DNA from: Lachnospiraceae bacterium
GTDB taxonomy: Bacteria; Bacillota; Clostridia; Lachnospirales; Lachnospiraceae
Direction: 5' to 3'
DNA: 12,649 bases
Assembly (NCBI GenBank): GCA_017476305.1
Contig: JAFVAA010000538.1
Location: forward strand, 1-12,649
Position numbers and translations under genes: made by a program. Below the pieces are notes generated by a model. That model searched no databases, was not told where the DNA came from, and saw only the letters and a list, made by a program, of their open reading frames with translations. Position 1 is the stretch's first letter, and the number at the start of each line of letters is the position of its first letter. This document shows, piece after piece, positions 6,697 through 12,649 of this stretch.

Positions 6697-7094
6697 AATA
6701 TTTTTTGGATACGAACATAATCATATATTCTTTAAAAGATTCTTTTCCTGCAGTTAAAACACATTTTTTGAAAATACCATCACAATCTATTGTAATACCA
6801 GCAGTTGTAATGGCTGAAATAGAATATGGGGCTATGAAAAGTTATAATTATGAAAAGACGATTAAGCAGTATAAAATGTTTACTGATGTATTTGAAAAAG
6901 TTTCTTTCTCAGAGGAAGCTTGTTATTATTACGGAAAAATAAGAAGTGATTTGGAGAAGCAGGGAAAAATCATTGGTGCAAATGATATGCTGATTGCTTC
7001 GATTGTGTTAGCAGAAAAAGGTATATTGGTAACACATAATATTGGTGAATTTCAAAGGATAAAGGAACTGCAAATTGAGGATTGGACAATTTAA
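6693..7094 (+). CDS. VapC-type PIN-domain toxin (RNase)
   Basis: The 133-residue length and motifs fit VapC: LDTNIII with Asp6 at the N-terminus, AEIEYG with Glu42, GANDMLIAS with Asp98, and THNIGEF (114-120) at the end. These acidic residues form the metal site of PIN ribonucleases, and VapC toxins cleave tRNA or rRNA. All catalytic positions look intact, so it is probably active when free. The start overlaps the antitoxin stop by 4 bases, and AAAGGAG at 6674-6680 upstream gives a possible SD. A clear terminator follows. The pairing with a RelB/DinJ antitoxin rather than VapB is the odd feature. Confidence 0.9.
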   Translation: MKYFLDTNIIIYSLKDSFPAVKTHFLKIPSQSIVIPAVVMAEIEYGAMKSYNYEKTIKQYKMFTDVFEKVSFSEEACYYYGKIRSDLEKQGKIIGANDMLIASIVLAEKGILVTHNIGEFQRIKELQIEDWTI

Positions 7095-7111
7095 TGAGGT
7101 CAATGAACATT

Positions 7112-7146
7112 GGGAGAAGATATTAAACTTCTCCCTGTGTTTTTTT
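7112..7146 (+). terminator. Rho-independent terminator of the toxin-antitoxin operon
   Basis: GGGAGAAG (7112-7119) and CTTCTCCC (7128-7135) form a perfect 8-bp stem with an 8-base loop, followed by TGTG and seven Ts ending at 7146. It lies 17 bases after the toxin stop. Confidence 0.85.
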
Positions 7147-7259
7147 GAAAATAATATGTTTTATTTCAAATATTTAATATCTATTTTTGTGATAAATTAT
7201 ATTTCATGGCTTCCAACAATTCCGCTCCCTATTTTCCATCATCTTCACCTAAGCACTAT

Positions 7260-7276
7260 GCGAATCTTTGATTCGC
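7260..7276. repeat. Short 7-bp hairpin GCGAATC/GATTCGC
   Basis: The arms 7260-7266 and 7270-7276 are perfect around a TTT loop. Outer bases (CTTCACC near 7243, GGTGAGAAG near 7280) can extend the structure imperfectly. It sits directly upstream of the oxidase remnant. Function is unknown. Confidence 0.3.
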
Positions 7277-7300
7277 TATGGTGAGAAGGGAGCTTGATGA

Positions 7301-7420
7301 TATGATTTTTTAAGGAAATGCGGAACATTTTATCTTGCAACCGATGATGATGGGCAACCGCGTGTCCGTCCATTTGGTGCACTGAGCGACTATGAGGGAA
7401 AGCTTTATATTGAGACCAAC
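7301..7420 (+). pseudogene. Remnant of a pyridoxamine 5'-phosphate oxidase-like flavoprotein
   Basis: Read in the frame starting at 7301, this encodes about 40 residues: YDFLRKCGTFYLATDD, then GQPRVRPFGAL, then a YEGKLYIETN segment. That is the characteristic start of the FMN-binding PNPOx-like family, where the RVRPFG stretch is part of the split-barrel flavin site. Family members are about 130-150 residues, so only the first quarter to third is left. The frame has two stops directly upstream (7295-7300), no usable start codon, and a stop at 7433-7435. After about 7420 the sequence no longer resembles the family and instead fits a different gene on the other strand, so this looks like a deletion or insertion junction. 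Confidence 0.65.
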
Positions 7421-7471
7421 AGAAAATGCCTTTGACCGGTTATTGCGGGATTTTTTTGTTTGTGTCTGCAA
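7418..7471 (-). pseudogene. Possible 5' fragment of a mobilisation (MobC-like) gene
   Basis: On the minus strand, AAGGAGA (7485-7479) stands 7 bases before a TTG at 7471-7469. The following ~17 residues read (M)QTQTKKSRNNRSKAFSV, a basic N-terminus like those that precede the ribbon-helix-helix of MobC-type mobilisation proteins in Clostridia. The likeness ends near 7420, where the opposite strand becomes the oxidase remnant. It is too short for a firm call, but the SD, start and composition suggest a gene start cut by recombination. Confidence 0.3.
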
Positions 7472-7639
7472 GCTGGTATCTCCTTTTCATTTTCAATCAC
7501 CATCCTTTCCCTTGCTGATTTCCAATGTATTGTTCTTTCTTTTTGTGTCCGATTGCGCCTTTTTGTGCCACTTTGGAAAGATTGATGATTGATTGCCGAA
7601 AAAATCTATGTTCCCAAAATCCCTTTTTGAATTTTTCTA

Positions 7640-7701
7640 ATCTTTTTTCGTTTTCAAATAGTTATTTGATAAAAAACAACAATTTGAAAACGAAAAAAGA
7701 T
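7640..7701. repeat. Perfect 20-bp inverted repeat with a 22-base loop
   Basis: The arms 7640-7659 and 7682-7701 are perfect reverse complements over 20 bases (first arm ATCTTTTTTCGTTTTCAAAT). The first arm also overlaps a smaller palindrome, CAAATA-GT-TATTTG (7655-7668), so two hairpins compete. One arm is T-rich and the other A-rich, so it could act as a terminator for the membrane peptide gene read on the minus strand, whose stop is 11 bases away. It also resembles element-end inverted repeats. Confidence 0.6.
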
Positions 7702-7711
7702 GCAGAGAATA

Positions 7712-7858
7712 TTATTTTGTCATTGATTTTTTGTCACTCCAAAATCTATAAGCTGCATAGCCAACCCAAATCACCCAAGACCATGACCATATATGAAAGG
7801 CAAGGTTAATTGCCAAATAAATAACCGCAACCATTGTTGCAATATACCATTGTTTCAA
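7712..7858 (-). CDS. Small membrane protein, 48 residues
   Basis: A minus-strand frame starts at TTG 7858-7856, 8 bases after a strong GAGGGGG (7873-7867), and stops at TAA 7714-7712. The peptide begins (M)KQWYIATMVAVIYLAINLA, continues with an aromatic stretch rich in Trp (HIWSWSWVIWVGYAAYRFW), and ends in a polar SDKKSMTK tail. It has one or two closely spaced membrane helices with positive charges after the second, which suggests a cytoplasmic C-terminus. Small peptides of this composition occur near regulators in Clostridia, but I cannot name a family. The neat SD and the 20-bp hairpin just after the stop support a real gene. A nearby out-of-frame ATG (7865) is too close to the SD. Confidence 0.6.
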   Translation of the reverse strand: MKQWYIATMVAVIYLAINLAFHIWSWSWVIWVGYAAYRFWSDKKSMTK

Positions 7859-7873
7859 TTCTCATTCCCCCTC

Positions 7874-8179
7874 TCGAAATCAAATTATTTAATATGTTCG
7901 ATTTTAATACTTTAATCCACAAATAAAAAAACTGCTCTACTTTCCTTACAGTTTCATGAACAGTACCCTTCGTAGTTCTTTCAATCCAATGTTACTGTCT
8001 TGATGCCACCATATTTGTCACACCCACAAAAATCGTCATATATTTCAATCTATATTCTACCATAAGACTTTTCAAAATGCAATTCTCCAAATCCTTAAAC
8101 CGCCCTAAAACTTTTCTCTCTTTTTTGCTTTTTAAATCATTTAGACAACCATTTATATACAAACAGGAATTTGCTACAA
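7874..8179. other. Non-coding or decayed stretch between membrane peptide and acetyltransferase
   Basis: I see no gene here. A minus-strand frame at 7992-8183 lacks an SD and has no protein-like pattern. A short run near 7990-8040 could be decayed coding sequence, but it is interrupted by stops in every frame. The promoter for the 48-residue membrane peptide is presumably inside this stretch, but no convincing -35/-10 pair was found. Confidence 0.35.
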
Positions 8180-8614
8180 TCAAATAGACTTCTTAAAGCA
8201 AATGATACGGTTTACTTCCTCAAATCCCATTGCAATATGGAATTTCAAGCTGGCATCATTTACAAGTTCACAATCACTAGCGAACTCCGAACAATGCTTT
8301 TCTTTTGCCCACTCTTCACAGCATTTGAGAAGTTCCTTTGCATACCCAAGATGTCTAAACTCTTCAAAAATGAAAATTCCTTCCAAGTATCCTACTGGAG
8401 ATGTCTCTGTTCCTTCAACATAATCTTTTCTAAGCTGACATTGAGCAAATCCAATAGGCTTTTCATCTTCATATTTGATAAAACAAACAGAGGTATCATC
8501 TTCTGTAAGTTTCTCAAAATCGGCTTTTAGACTGCTCAAGGTATTATCATTCCACAAATGTATTGCCAATTCAGCAAGGATTATACTATCAGCTTTTTTA
8601 GCAGCTTTAACCAT
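8180..8614 (-). CDS. GNAT acetyltransferase, AAC(6')-type aminoglycoside 6'-N-acetyltransferase
   Basis: The 144-residue protein has the GNAT fold with the signature of AAC(6')-I enzymes (the Ic/Ig/Ih kind): LAIHLWND near the N-terminus, IGFAQCQLRKDYVEGT followed by SPVGYLEGIFI, an acetyl-CoA loop region FRHLGYAKELL (the usual RGxGxA is RHLGYA here), then CSEFASDCEL and MGFEEVNRIICFKK. These enzymes acetylate the 6'-amino group of aminoglycosides using acetyl-CoA. ATG 8614 aligns with the family start. Upstream, the frame stays open to a TTG at 8674, but those 20 residues do not fit the family. No SD precedes the ATG, and the upstream DNA seems to belong to another gene read on the plus strand, so expression may be poor. 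Activity against a given drug cannot be inferred. Confidence 0.8.
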   Translation of the reverse strand: MVKAAKKADSIILAELAIHLWNDNTLSSLKADFEKLTEDDTSVCFIKYEDEKPIGFAQCQLRKDYVEGTETSPVGYLEGIFIFEEFRHLGYAKELLKCCEEWAKEKHCSEFASDCELVNDASLKFHIAMGFEEVNRIICFKKSI

Positions 8615-8759
8615 TAAAGGACTTGAAACAACTCCAAGATCACAATGTGCATTAGATGCCTTAGCTATCGACAATCCCTTAGAATATGCCAGACTTGTCT
8701 TAAATAGCGAAATACAGGAATGGATCTGGGCAGAAGATCATCTGAATGTTATTGACTGA
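8615..8759 (+). pseudogene. C-terminal fragment of an unrecognised gene, facing the acetyltransferase start
   Basis: On the plus strand an open frame ends at TGA 8757-8759, and its last ~47 residues look like a real protein: CALDALAIDNPLEYARLVLN then SEIQEWIWAEDHLNVID. Further upstream the same frame is only the complement of the acetyltransferase gene, so this is a truncated 3' end whose 5' part is missing. The helical, acidic end resembles small proteins of clostridial conjugative elements, but I cannot name it. The junction falls within a few bases of the acetyltransferase ATG. Confidence 0.4.
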
Positions 8760-8785
8760 TAAGAATTATAAATCCAGATAAAACA

Positions 8786-8824
8786 AACATCAGCAGAGTG
8801 GTATTTATGTACTCTGCTGATGTT
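8786..8824 (-). terminator. Strong 14-bp hairpin, terminator-like on the minus strand
   Basis: AACATCAGCAGAGT (8786-8799) and ACTCTGCTGATGTT (8811-8824) form a perfect 14-bp stem with an 11-base loop. Read on the minus strand it is followed by TGTTTTATCT, a T-rich tail, and it lies just after the stop of the minus-strand frame at 8832. It may also stop plus-strand transcription from the 8615-8759 fragment. Confidence 0.6.
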
Positions 8825-8831
8825 ATATCCC

Positions 8832-9071
8832 TTAATCTCCAGAAGTACACGCCACATGCAAATTTCCCTTTTCATCCCATATCGCAAGATTCCTTACCGT
8901 AGACTGTGTATCCGGTATCGTCACATTAAACCGATGATTGAAATCATCAATTTCATAGATCAGATTCCGAAACAACGTGGCACTCGGACAGAGTTTGTCA
9001 AGGGTGGTTGTCAGATTTTCTACAAAAAACTTCATGTACAGTGAAATATTCCCACATTTCCATCTGTACAT
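8832..9071 (-). pseudogene. Unrecognised minus-strand frame, probably a 3' gene remnant
   Basis: The frame encodes up to 79 residues from an ATG at 9071, or 67 from an ATG at 9035. The later part looks protein-like (TTLDKLCPSATLFRNLIYEI, then FNHRFNVTIPDTQSTVRNLA and an acidic end), but I recognise no family. Neither ATG has a convincing SD, and both lie in the arms of an inverted repeat. A terminator-like hairpin follows the stop closely, as expected for the end of a transcript. It is best read as the tail of a gene whose 5' part was lost, or a very small gene of unknown function. Confidence 0.3.
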
Positions 9072-9076
9072 GAAGT
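9029..9076. repeat. 13-bp perfect inverted repeat
   Basis: ACTTCATGTACAG (9029-9041) and CTGTACATGAAGT (9064-9076) are perfect reverse complements separated by 22 bases. On the minus strand each arm contains an in-frame ATG (9071 and 9035) of the uncertain frame there. It could be an element end, a regulator site or a hairpin; I see no flanking duplication. Confidence 0.5.
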
Positions 9077-9149
9077 CTCTTAAAATTCCATCAAATTATC
9101 ATTACCACACCTTTCTAATCTGATGGCTCTCCGTTTTAACACAAACGCC

Positions 9150-9482
9150 CTATGATTTTTGAGGTGTAAGAAGTGCAAGAACATATTCCTTAGTGACATT
9201 AAAGTTCTCTATGATTTTAGTCATTATCTCATTATCTGACATCCCAGCAATCTGCATCCCTTTAATCGCCCCAGTGACTTCCTTTTCCTTCCAATTATTT
9301 TTATCTGAAACTAAAGCCCTGACAGCTAATATCCCGCTATGTTCTTCCCCGTCCTTATCTACAAATCTGAGACTATAAATAGCAAAAATACTGAAAACCA
9401 CAGATAATATTATTACCACAGCCATAAGAAACCGATTTGACCTTTTCTGCCATACTTTTTTCATTTCATATTTTAACATCAT
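9150..9482 (-). pseudogene. Truncated ABC-2 permease fused to a foreign C-terminal tail
   Basis: The first ~66 residues look like the start of an ABC-2-type permease: a basic N-terminus (MLKYEMKKVWQKRSNR), one membrane helix (about 19-37, FLMAVVIILSVVFSIFAIY), and an outside segment ending ...ALVSDKNNWK. A complete permease of this kind has several more helices and several hundred residues. Instead, the last ~44 residues (GAIKGMQIAGMSDNEIMTKI, then an NVTKEYVLALL stretch) are soluble and helical, like the tail of PD-(D/E)XK transposase or Rpn-type proteins. The first codon overlaps the stop of the ATPase gene (ATGA, 9482-9479), and a second ATG follows directly and fits the AGGAG spacing better. 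The break is near 9285. The exporter is therefore probably non-functional unless a permease exists elsewhere. Confidence 0.6.
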
Positions 9483-10357
9483 TCTCCTGCACCTGCCCTT
9501 TCCCCAAAATAGTACAAAAACGCATCCTCTAAGGTAGCCTGTTCCTGTCTTGCCGATATATCTGGTGATTGATCTGCAAGAATACGAAGTTCCACTCCTT
9601 CAGATAGTGATTTTACATTTGCAACCAGATAATTCTTTGAATATTTCTCCATATCTTCTTTGGGAACTTTAAATATCCAGACTTTTCTACTAATCGATGC
9701 GATAATTTCTTCGGATGTTCCGGTGAAAAAGAATTTTCCTTGATTCATGAGGATAATTTCTTTTGCAATAAATTCCACATCAGATACAATATGGGTTGAT
9801 AACAATACCAGACGGTCTTCTGAAAGCTCACTGATAAGATTTCTAAAACGGATTCTTTCATTCGGATCGAGTCCGGCAGTCGGTTCATCTAAAACCAAGA
9901 TTTTAGGATTATTTAACATTGCCTGGGCAATCCCAACACGCCTGATCATGCCTCCTGACAATTTTCGCATCTTTACTTTCATTCTGTTTTCCATACCTAC
10001 CTGCTCTAAAAGTTCTTTTATCCTCTTCTTTGCATAAGCCTGCCGTAATCCTTTGATCGAGGCAATATACATCATATAGTCGAATACAGAAAGATCCGGA
10101 TAATATCCAAATTCCTGCGGAAGATATCCAATTTCCTTCCGATAAGATTCTTTCAATGCAAAAATATCTTTTCCATGATAAGTAATCGTTCCACTCGTCG
10201 GTCGAAGCAGAGTGCATATCATTCGCAATAAAGTTGTTTTTCCGGCACCATTTATCCCTAATAGTCCGTAAACACCACTTTCCATCGTGAAATCAAGACC
10301 ATCTACTGCTGAAAATGTGCCAAATTTTTTTGTCAGATCATTCAATGACAGTTTCAT
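9479..10357 (-). CDS. ABC transporter ATP-binding protein (ABC-2 export type)
   Basis: The 292-residue ATPase is complete: Walker A GINGAGKTT (34-42), Q-loop YLPQEFG with Gln81, signature LSGGM (133-137), Walker B ILVLDEPTAGLDP (153-165) with Glu158, and the switch His189 in LLSTHIVSD. It has the C-terminal extension of about 70 residues usual in DrrA/CcmA-like export ATPases. It should drive export with a membrane partner from the cytoplasmic side. GGAGG (10370-10366) is a clear SD for ATG 10357. It overlaps the membrane-protein gene upstream by 20 bases and the permease gene downstream by 4, so the operon is translationally coupled. The natural permease partner looks truncated, and the substrate is unknown. 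Confidence 0.93.
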   Translation of the reverse strand: MKLSLNDLTKKFGTFSAVDGLDFTMESGVYGLLGINGAGKTTLLRMICTLLRPTSGTITYHGKDIFALKESYRKEIGYLPQEFGYYPDLSVFDYMMYIASIKGLRQAYAKKRIKELLEQVGMENRMKVKMRKLSGGMIRRVGIAQAMLNNPKILVLDEPTAGLDPNERIRFRNLISELSEDRLVLLSTHIVSDVEFIAKEIILMNQGKFFFTGTSEEIIASISRKVWIFKVPKEDMEKYSKNYLVANVKSLSEGVELRILADQSPDISARQEQATLEDAFLYYFGERAGAGE

Positions 10358-11093
10358 TTCTTTTTACCTCCATGTATTTTTCACATTCTTTTATTAGATG
10401 ATGAACTAAGAACATCAAAAACAAACATGCCGCCACAAACACCAATCCCCATATCCATGAAACGATTGCCAGATAAAAAAAATCATTTCCAGAAACAAAC
10501 CACCAGAGCACACTCCACATACAGCAAAAGAGAAGTGCTGTTCGTTCATTTTGGTATCCTTTGCAAAGAAGATACAGGCAGATACAGGCGGTCATAACTA
10601 GCGGAAGCAGAAAATCTTTAATCAGTTCCATTAAAGAAAATTTCATACAGATACAGACACAACCGCCAAATCCCGTCAGCATGAACACATCTGCGATTCC
10701 AAATAATAAAATTTTAGCCGCATAAATTTGACGCAGGGAATAATATGCTGTGATTTCAATTTCCATACATCTGTTTGACAAATTTTTCCACAATTCCGGT
10801 ATGACCAGTATTACAAACAGAGCAGAAAAAATTCCCATTCCACGCCGAATATGGAAAAAGTCAGGTTCCACCGAAAGAAACCGCCATGCCATATATAATA
10901 AAATAAATTGAAGAATCCACCATCGTTTTCCTATCATGCAAAACTGATTCCATAAAAAATCATGGAAAGATAATACCCGTTTTTCTTCCTGTTCTAAGAA
11001 TACCTTCTTAGAATTTTGTATGACAGACTGTATTTCTGCCTGACTGATTGCTGGTTCCATTCGTTCCGCTTTCAAAATCCTCTCAATATTCAT
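10338..11093 (-). CDS. Six-helix membrane protein of a sigma factor/ABC exporter operon
   Basis: The 251-residue protein begins with a hydrophilic N-terminus of about 55 residues, the first part charged and helical, followed by about six hydrophobic segments (near 58-74, 85-102, 127-148, 160-178, 185-201, 206-231) and a charged C-terminus. In clostridial operons, a gene of this layout often sits between an ECF sigma factor and an ABC-2 ATPase. It may act as the anti-sigma or sensor partner, or as a membrane subunit of the exporter; no zinc-binding anti-sigma motif is visible, so the role is open. GGAGG just upstream of ATG 11093 lies inside the sigma gene, which overlaps by 11 bases. Confidence 0.75.
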   Translation of the reverse strand: MNIERILKAERMEPAISQAEIQSVIQNSKKVFLEQEEKRVLSFHDFLWNQFCMIGKRWWILQFILLYMAWRFLSVEPDFFHIRRGMGIFSALFVILVIPELWKNLSNRCMEIEITAYYSLRQIYAAKILLFGIADVFMLTGFGGCVCICMKFSLMELIKDFLLPLVMTACICLYLLCKGYQNERTALLFCCMWSVLWWFVSGNDFFYLAIVSWIWGLVFVAACLFLMFLVHHLIKECEKYMEVKRNETVIE

Positions 11094-11643
11094 CGAATCC
11101 CTCCATCCTAAGAAATATCTCCATCTGCTCCTTTGCCTTTTTCAAACGATATTTGACAAGCGGCAATCCAATTCCCAGCAAATCCGCAATCTCTGACTGC
11201 TTTAGCTCCTGATAATAATATAAGATAAGCACTTCTCGATACTCCTCCTTAAGTTTTTCTAAACATATACGCACGACAAGTTGAGTTGTCATGTGCTTTT
11301 CCATATAATTCTCAGAAAACTGCCCTGATAACATATTCTCTGCAAATACTGTATCATCAAGAGATTCCGTCAGATACTCTTTTGTTTTTTTATAAAAATT
11401 TTTGCATAGGTTTCCTGCAATTGTATAGAGATAATTTTTTGTTTTACCTCTATATTTATAATCAGAAAACCCACGAAAAAAATGAAGAAAGGTATCCTGT
11501 GCCAAATCTTTCGCTTCTTCCTTATCCTGGCAATGATAGAAGCAATATCTAAGCACATCCGGATAATACTTGTTTACAAAAGTATCAAAAGCCTTTTCAT
11601 CCCCCCGCCTCATCTTTTTTATCAAAAAATAATCTGTATCCAT
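11083..11643 (-). CDS. ECF-type RNA polymerase sigma factor (sigma-70 family)
   Basis: The 186-residue protein has only regions 2 and 4, as ECF sigma factors do. Region 2 (about 20-86) includes YYPDVLRYCFYHCQDKEEAK and the -10-binding helix DLAQDTFLHFFRGF (46-59), followed by KTKNYLYTIAGNLCKNFYKK. Region 4 (about 128-175) has EVLILYYYQELKQSEIADLL and a recognition helix around GLPLVKYRLKKAKEQM. It should direct polymerase to its own operon and perhaps to other genes in response to an envelope or drug signal. AGAAGG ahead of ATG 11643 is the SD. It is the first gene of a minus-strand operon with a membrane protein, ABC ATPase and permease fragment. The cognate anti-sigma is not certain. Confidence 0.93.
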   Translation of the reverse strand: MDTDYFLIKKMRRGDEKAFDTFVNKYYPDVLRYCFYHCQDKEEAKDLAQDTFLHFFRGFSDYKYRGKTKNYLYTIAGNLCKNFYKKTKEYLTESLDDTVFAENMLSGQFSENYMEKHMTTQLVVRICLEKLKEEYREVLILYYYQELKQSEIADLLGIGLPLVKYRLKKAKEQMEIFLRMEGFDEY

Positions 11644-11695
11644 ATAATCTCTGCCTTCTTGTAAAAAGCTGCCTTTCTCACTTGCTAATTTTTTT

Positions 11696-11726
11696 ATTCT
11701 ATCATATATAACAGCAGAATCGTCAA
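11696..11726 (-). promoter_or_regulatory. Candidate promoter of the sigma/ABC operon
   Basis: On the minus strand TTGACG (11726-11721) and TAGAAT (11701-11696) are 19 bases apart, and TG-A before TAGAAT gives an extended -10 element. It lies about 50 bases ahead of the sigma factor ATG. The spacing is longer than ideal. No separate ECF-type motif (AAC near -35) was evident. Confidence 0.5.
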
Positions 11727-11830
11727 AAAAGATAGTTAAAAATAAATTTTGAATCAGAAATTTATATAATTTTGAAAAAACTTTCTATGCGAACAACCTA
11801 AACCCTGTTTTTGAATCATAACACCTATCA

Positions 11831-12649
11831 TTATCTCGCCCCCAGACTACGTTCATCTTTGCTTTTTCGCTGTCTGTTCCGATTATATTCGTCTGCCCTC
11901 TGCCTGCTCCGTGCAATCCACGCCCGGATGGAGACATCCTCCGGCAGTTCCGAAACTTTTATCTGTACAGTCTTTGCCTTATATCCCCTTTCACTCATGA
12001 ACTGTATTGCTGATTCAAGCGGCATCTTCCCGGAGATGATCCGCTTATTCAATGCTTCCAACTGCCTCTTTTGTTCGTTCCACTATGTCGCTATCCGGTT
12101 GTATCCGTCCACCTGACCTTTCAATTCACGAAAAACCTTCATGAATTCCGTTGCCGTTTCAAATCCGTGCTGTTTTAGGGCAGATGATAATTCCCGCTTC
12201 TTCTTTGCGATCTGTTTCTCTAAATCGTCAATCTCTCTTGTCAGTTTATTCTTTTTGATCACATTGAATCTGCCAAGGTCATCCCTCTCGATTTCCTTTG
12301 CATTACGCTCTTTCTGTAAAGAAAATATCGAATCCTGCTGTTGCTTTAGCTGTTCATTCAACCGATACATTTCCGTATAATCATAGCTCAGTATCGGCTT
12401 AACAGGAACCGGCGGCAGGGCAAGAAGTGTTATCACGGGTTCTTCTCTTTTTGAAATAATCGGTGTTTCCGGTGTCCGCACGATTGTATTGTAATCCAGC
12501 TCCCTGTCTGGTTCCTGCTTTGGTGCATGAGTCACAAAAACAGTATTGACAATCGTAGTATCTGTTATTTCCTTATCTTTTATATCGGTCTGGGCAGTAG
12601 TCGACAAAATCTCTTTCTCTTTTGTCTTATCCTCTTTATCTGCATAAAA
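11831..12649 (-). pseudogene. C-terminal part of a coiled-coil mobile-element protein split by an in-frame amber codon (partial)
   Basis: The minus-strand frame is open from the window edge, so its start is outside. It runs to TAG at 12085-12083, then continues in the same frame without another stop to 11831. The first part has a polar, Thr/Pro-rich stretch, then a long charged coiled coil (LNEQLKQQQDSIFSLQKERN, then GRFNVIKKNKLTREIDDLEK and KKKRELSSALK). Past the TAG the sense is protein-like: WNEQKRQLEALNKRI, SAIQFMSERGYKAKTVQIKV and an arginine-rich end (ADEYNRNRQRKSKDERS). The style matches C-terminal tails of relaxases and large proteins of clostridial conjugative elements (MobA/MobL-like), but no catalytic motif is in view, so that naming is a guess. 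Either the gene is broken or the TAG is read through. Confidence 0.55.

Noticed and set aside
7075..7809. Several plus-strand open frames (7075-7284, 7392-7592, 7525-7809)
   Set aside because: They have low-complexity Phe/Leu/Ser content and no SD. The first runs through the operon terminator, and the others run opposite better-supported minus-strand signals or through the 20-bp hairpin.
7992..8183. Minus-strand 63-residue frame
   Set aside because: It has no SD, starts at the very end of the acetyltransferase gene, and shows no domain-like pattern.
1..12649. CRISPR array or tRNA/rRNA genes
   Set aside because: No regularly spaced direct repeats and no cloverleaf or rRNA-like sequence were seen on either strand.

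Overview
The window looks like chromosome of a low-to-mid G+C anaerobic Firmicute, most likely a gut Lachnospiraceae-type Clostridium relative. The reasons are strong purine-rich Shine-Dalgarno sites, several TTG starts, a NiFe-hydrogenase maturation gene, and mobile-element debris. The assignment is inference from gene style, not from a marker gene.

Layout, left to right. Positions 1-272 hold the Ala/Pro/Glu/Lys-rich C-terminal tail of an unidentified gene. It is followed by a complete but unusually long hypF (382-3201). The composition then drops to AT-rich, and from 3280 to 7146 the window carries accessory genes. These are a small PBECR-like nuclease or toxin (3337-3714), a candidate structured RNA with its own near-consensus promoter (about 3733-3851), a stand-alone HSDR_N-type PD-(D/E)XK protein starting at a TTG (4017-5210), a class I SAM methyltransferase (5330-6073), and a RelB/DinJ-like antitoxin coupled to a VapC-type PIN toxin (6415-7094) ending in a good terminator. 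A 16-bp direct repeat at 3280 and 5253 brackets the nuclease-RNA-HSDR_N segment.

Positions 7200-9150 form a scrapyard: a pyridoxamine-phosphate-oxidase-like remnant joined to what looks like the first codons of a mobilisation gene, a perfect 20-bp hairpin, a 48-codon membrane peptide, an AAC(6')-like acetyltransferase lacking a visible ribosome binding site, and fragments of unrecognised genes.

Positions 9150-11726 are a tightly overlapping minus-strand operon: ECF sigma factor, six-helix membrane protein, ABC ATPase, and a permease that keeps only its first segment and appears to end in foreign sequence. This is the usual sigma/ABC-2 export arrangement, but probably broken. From 11831 to the window end there is the C-terminal part of a coiled-coil protein of mobile-element style, split by an in-frame amber codon.

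The most promising unexplained object is the RNA at 3733-3851: an 18-bp closing helix, two inner hairpins, a possible pseudoknot and a strong sigma-A promoter, set between two nuclease-like genes.
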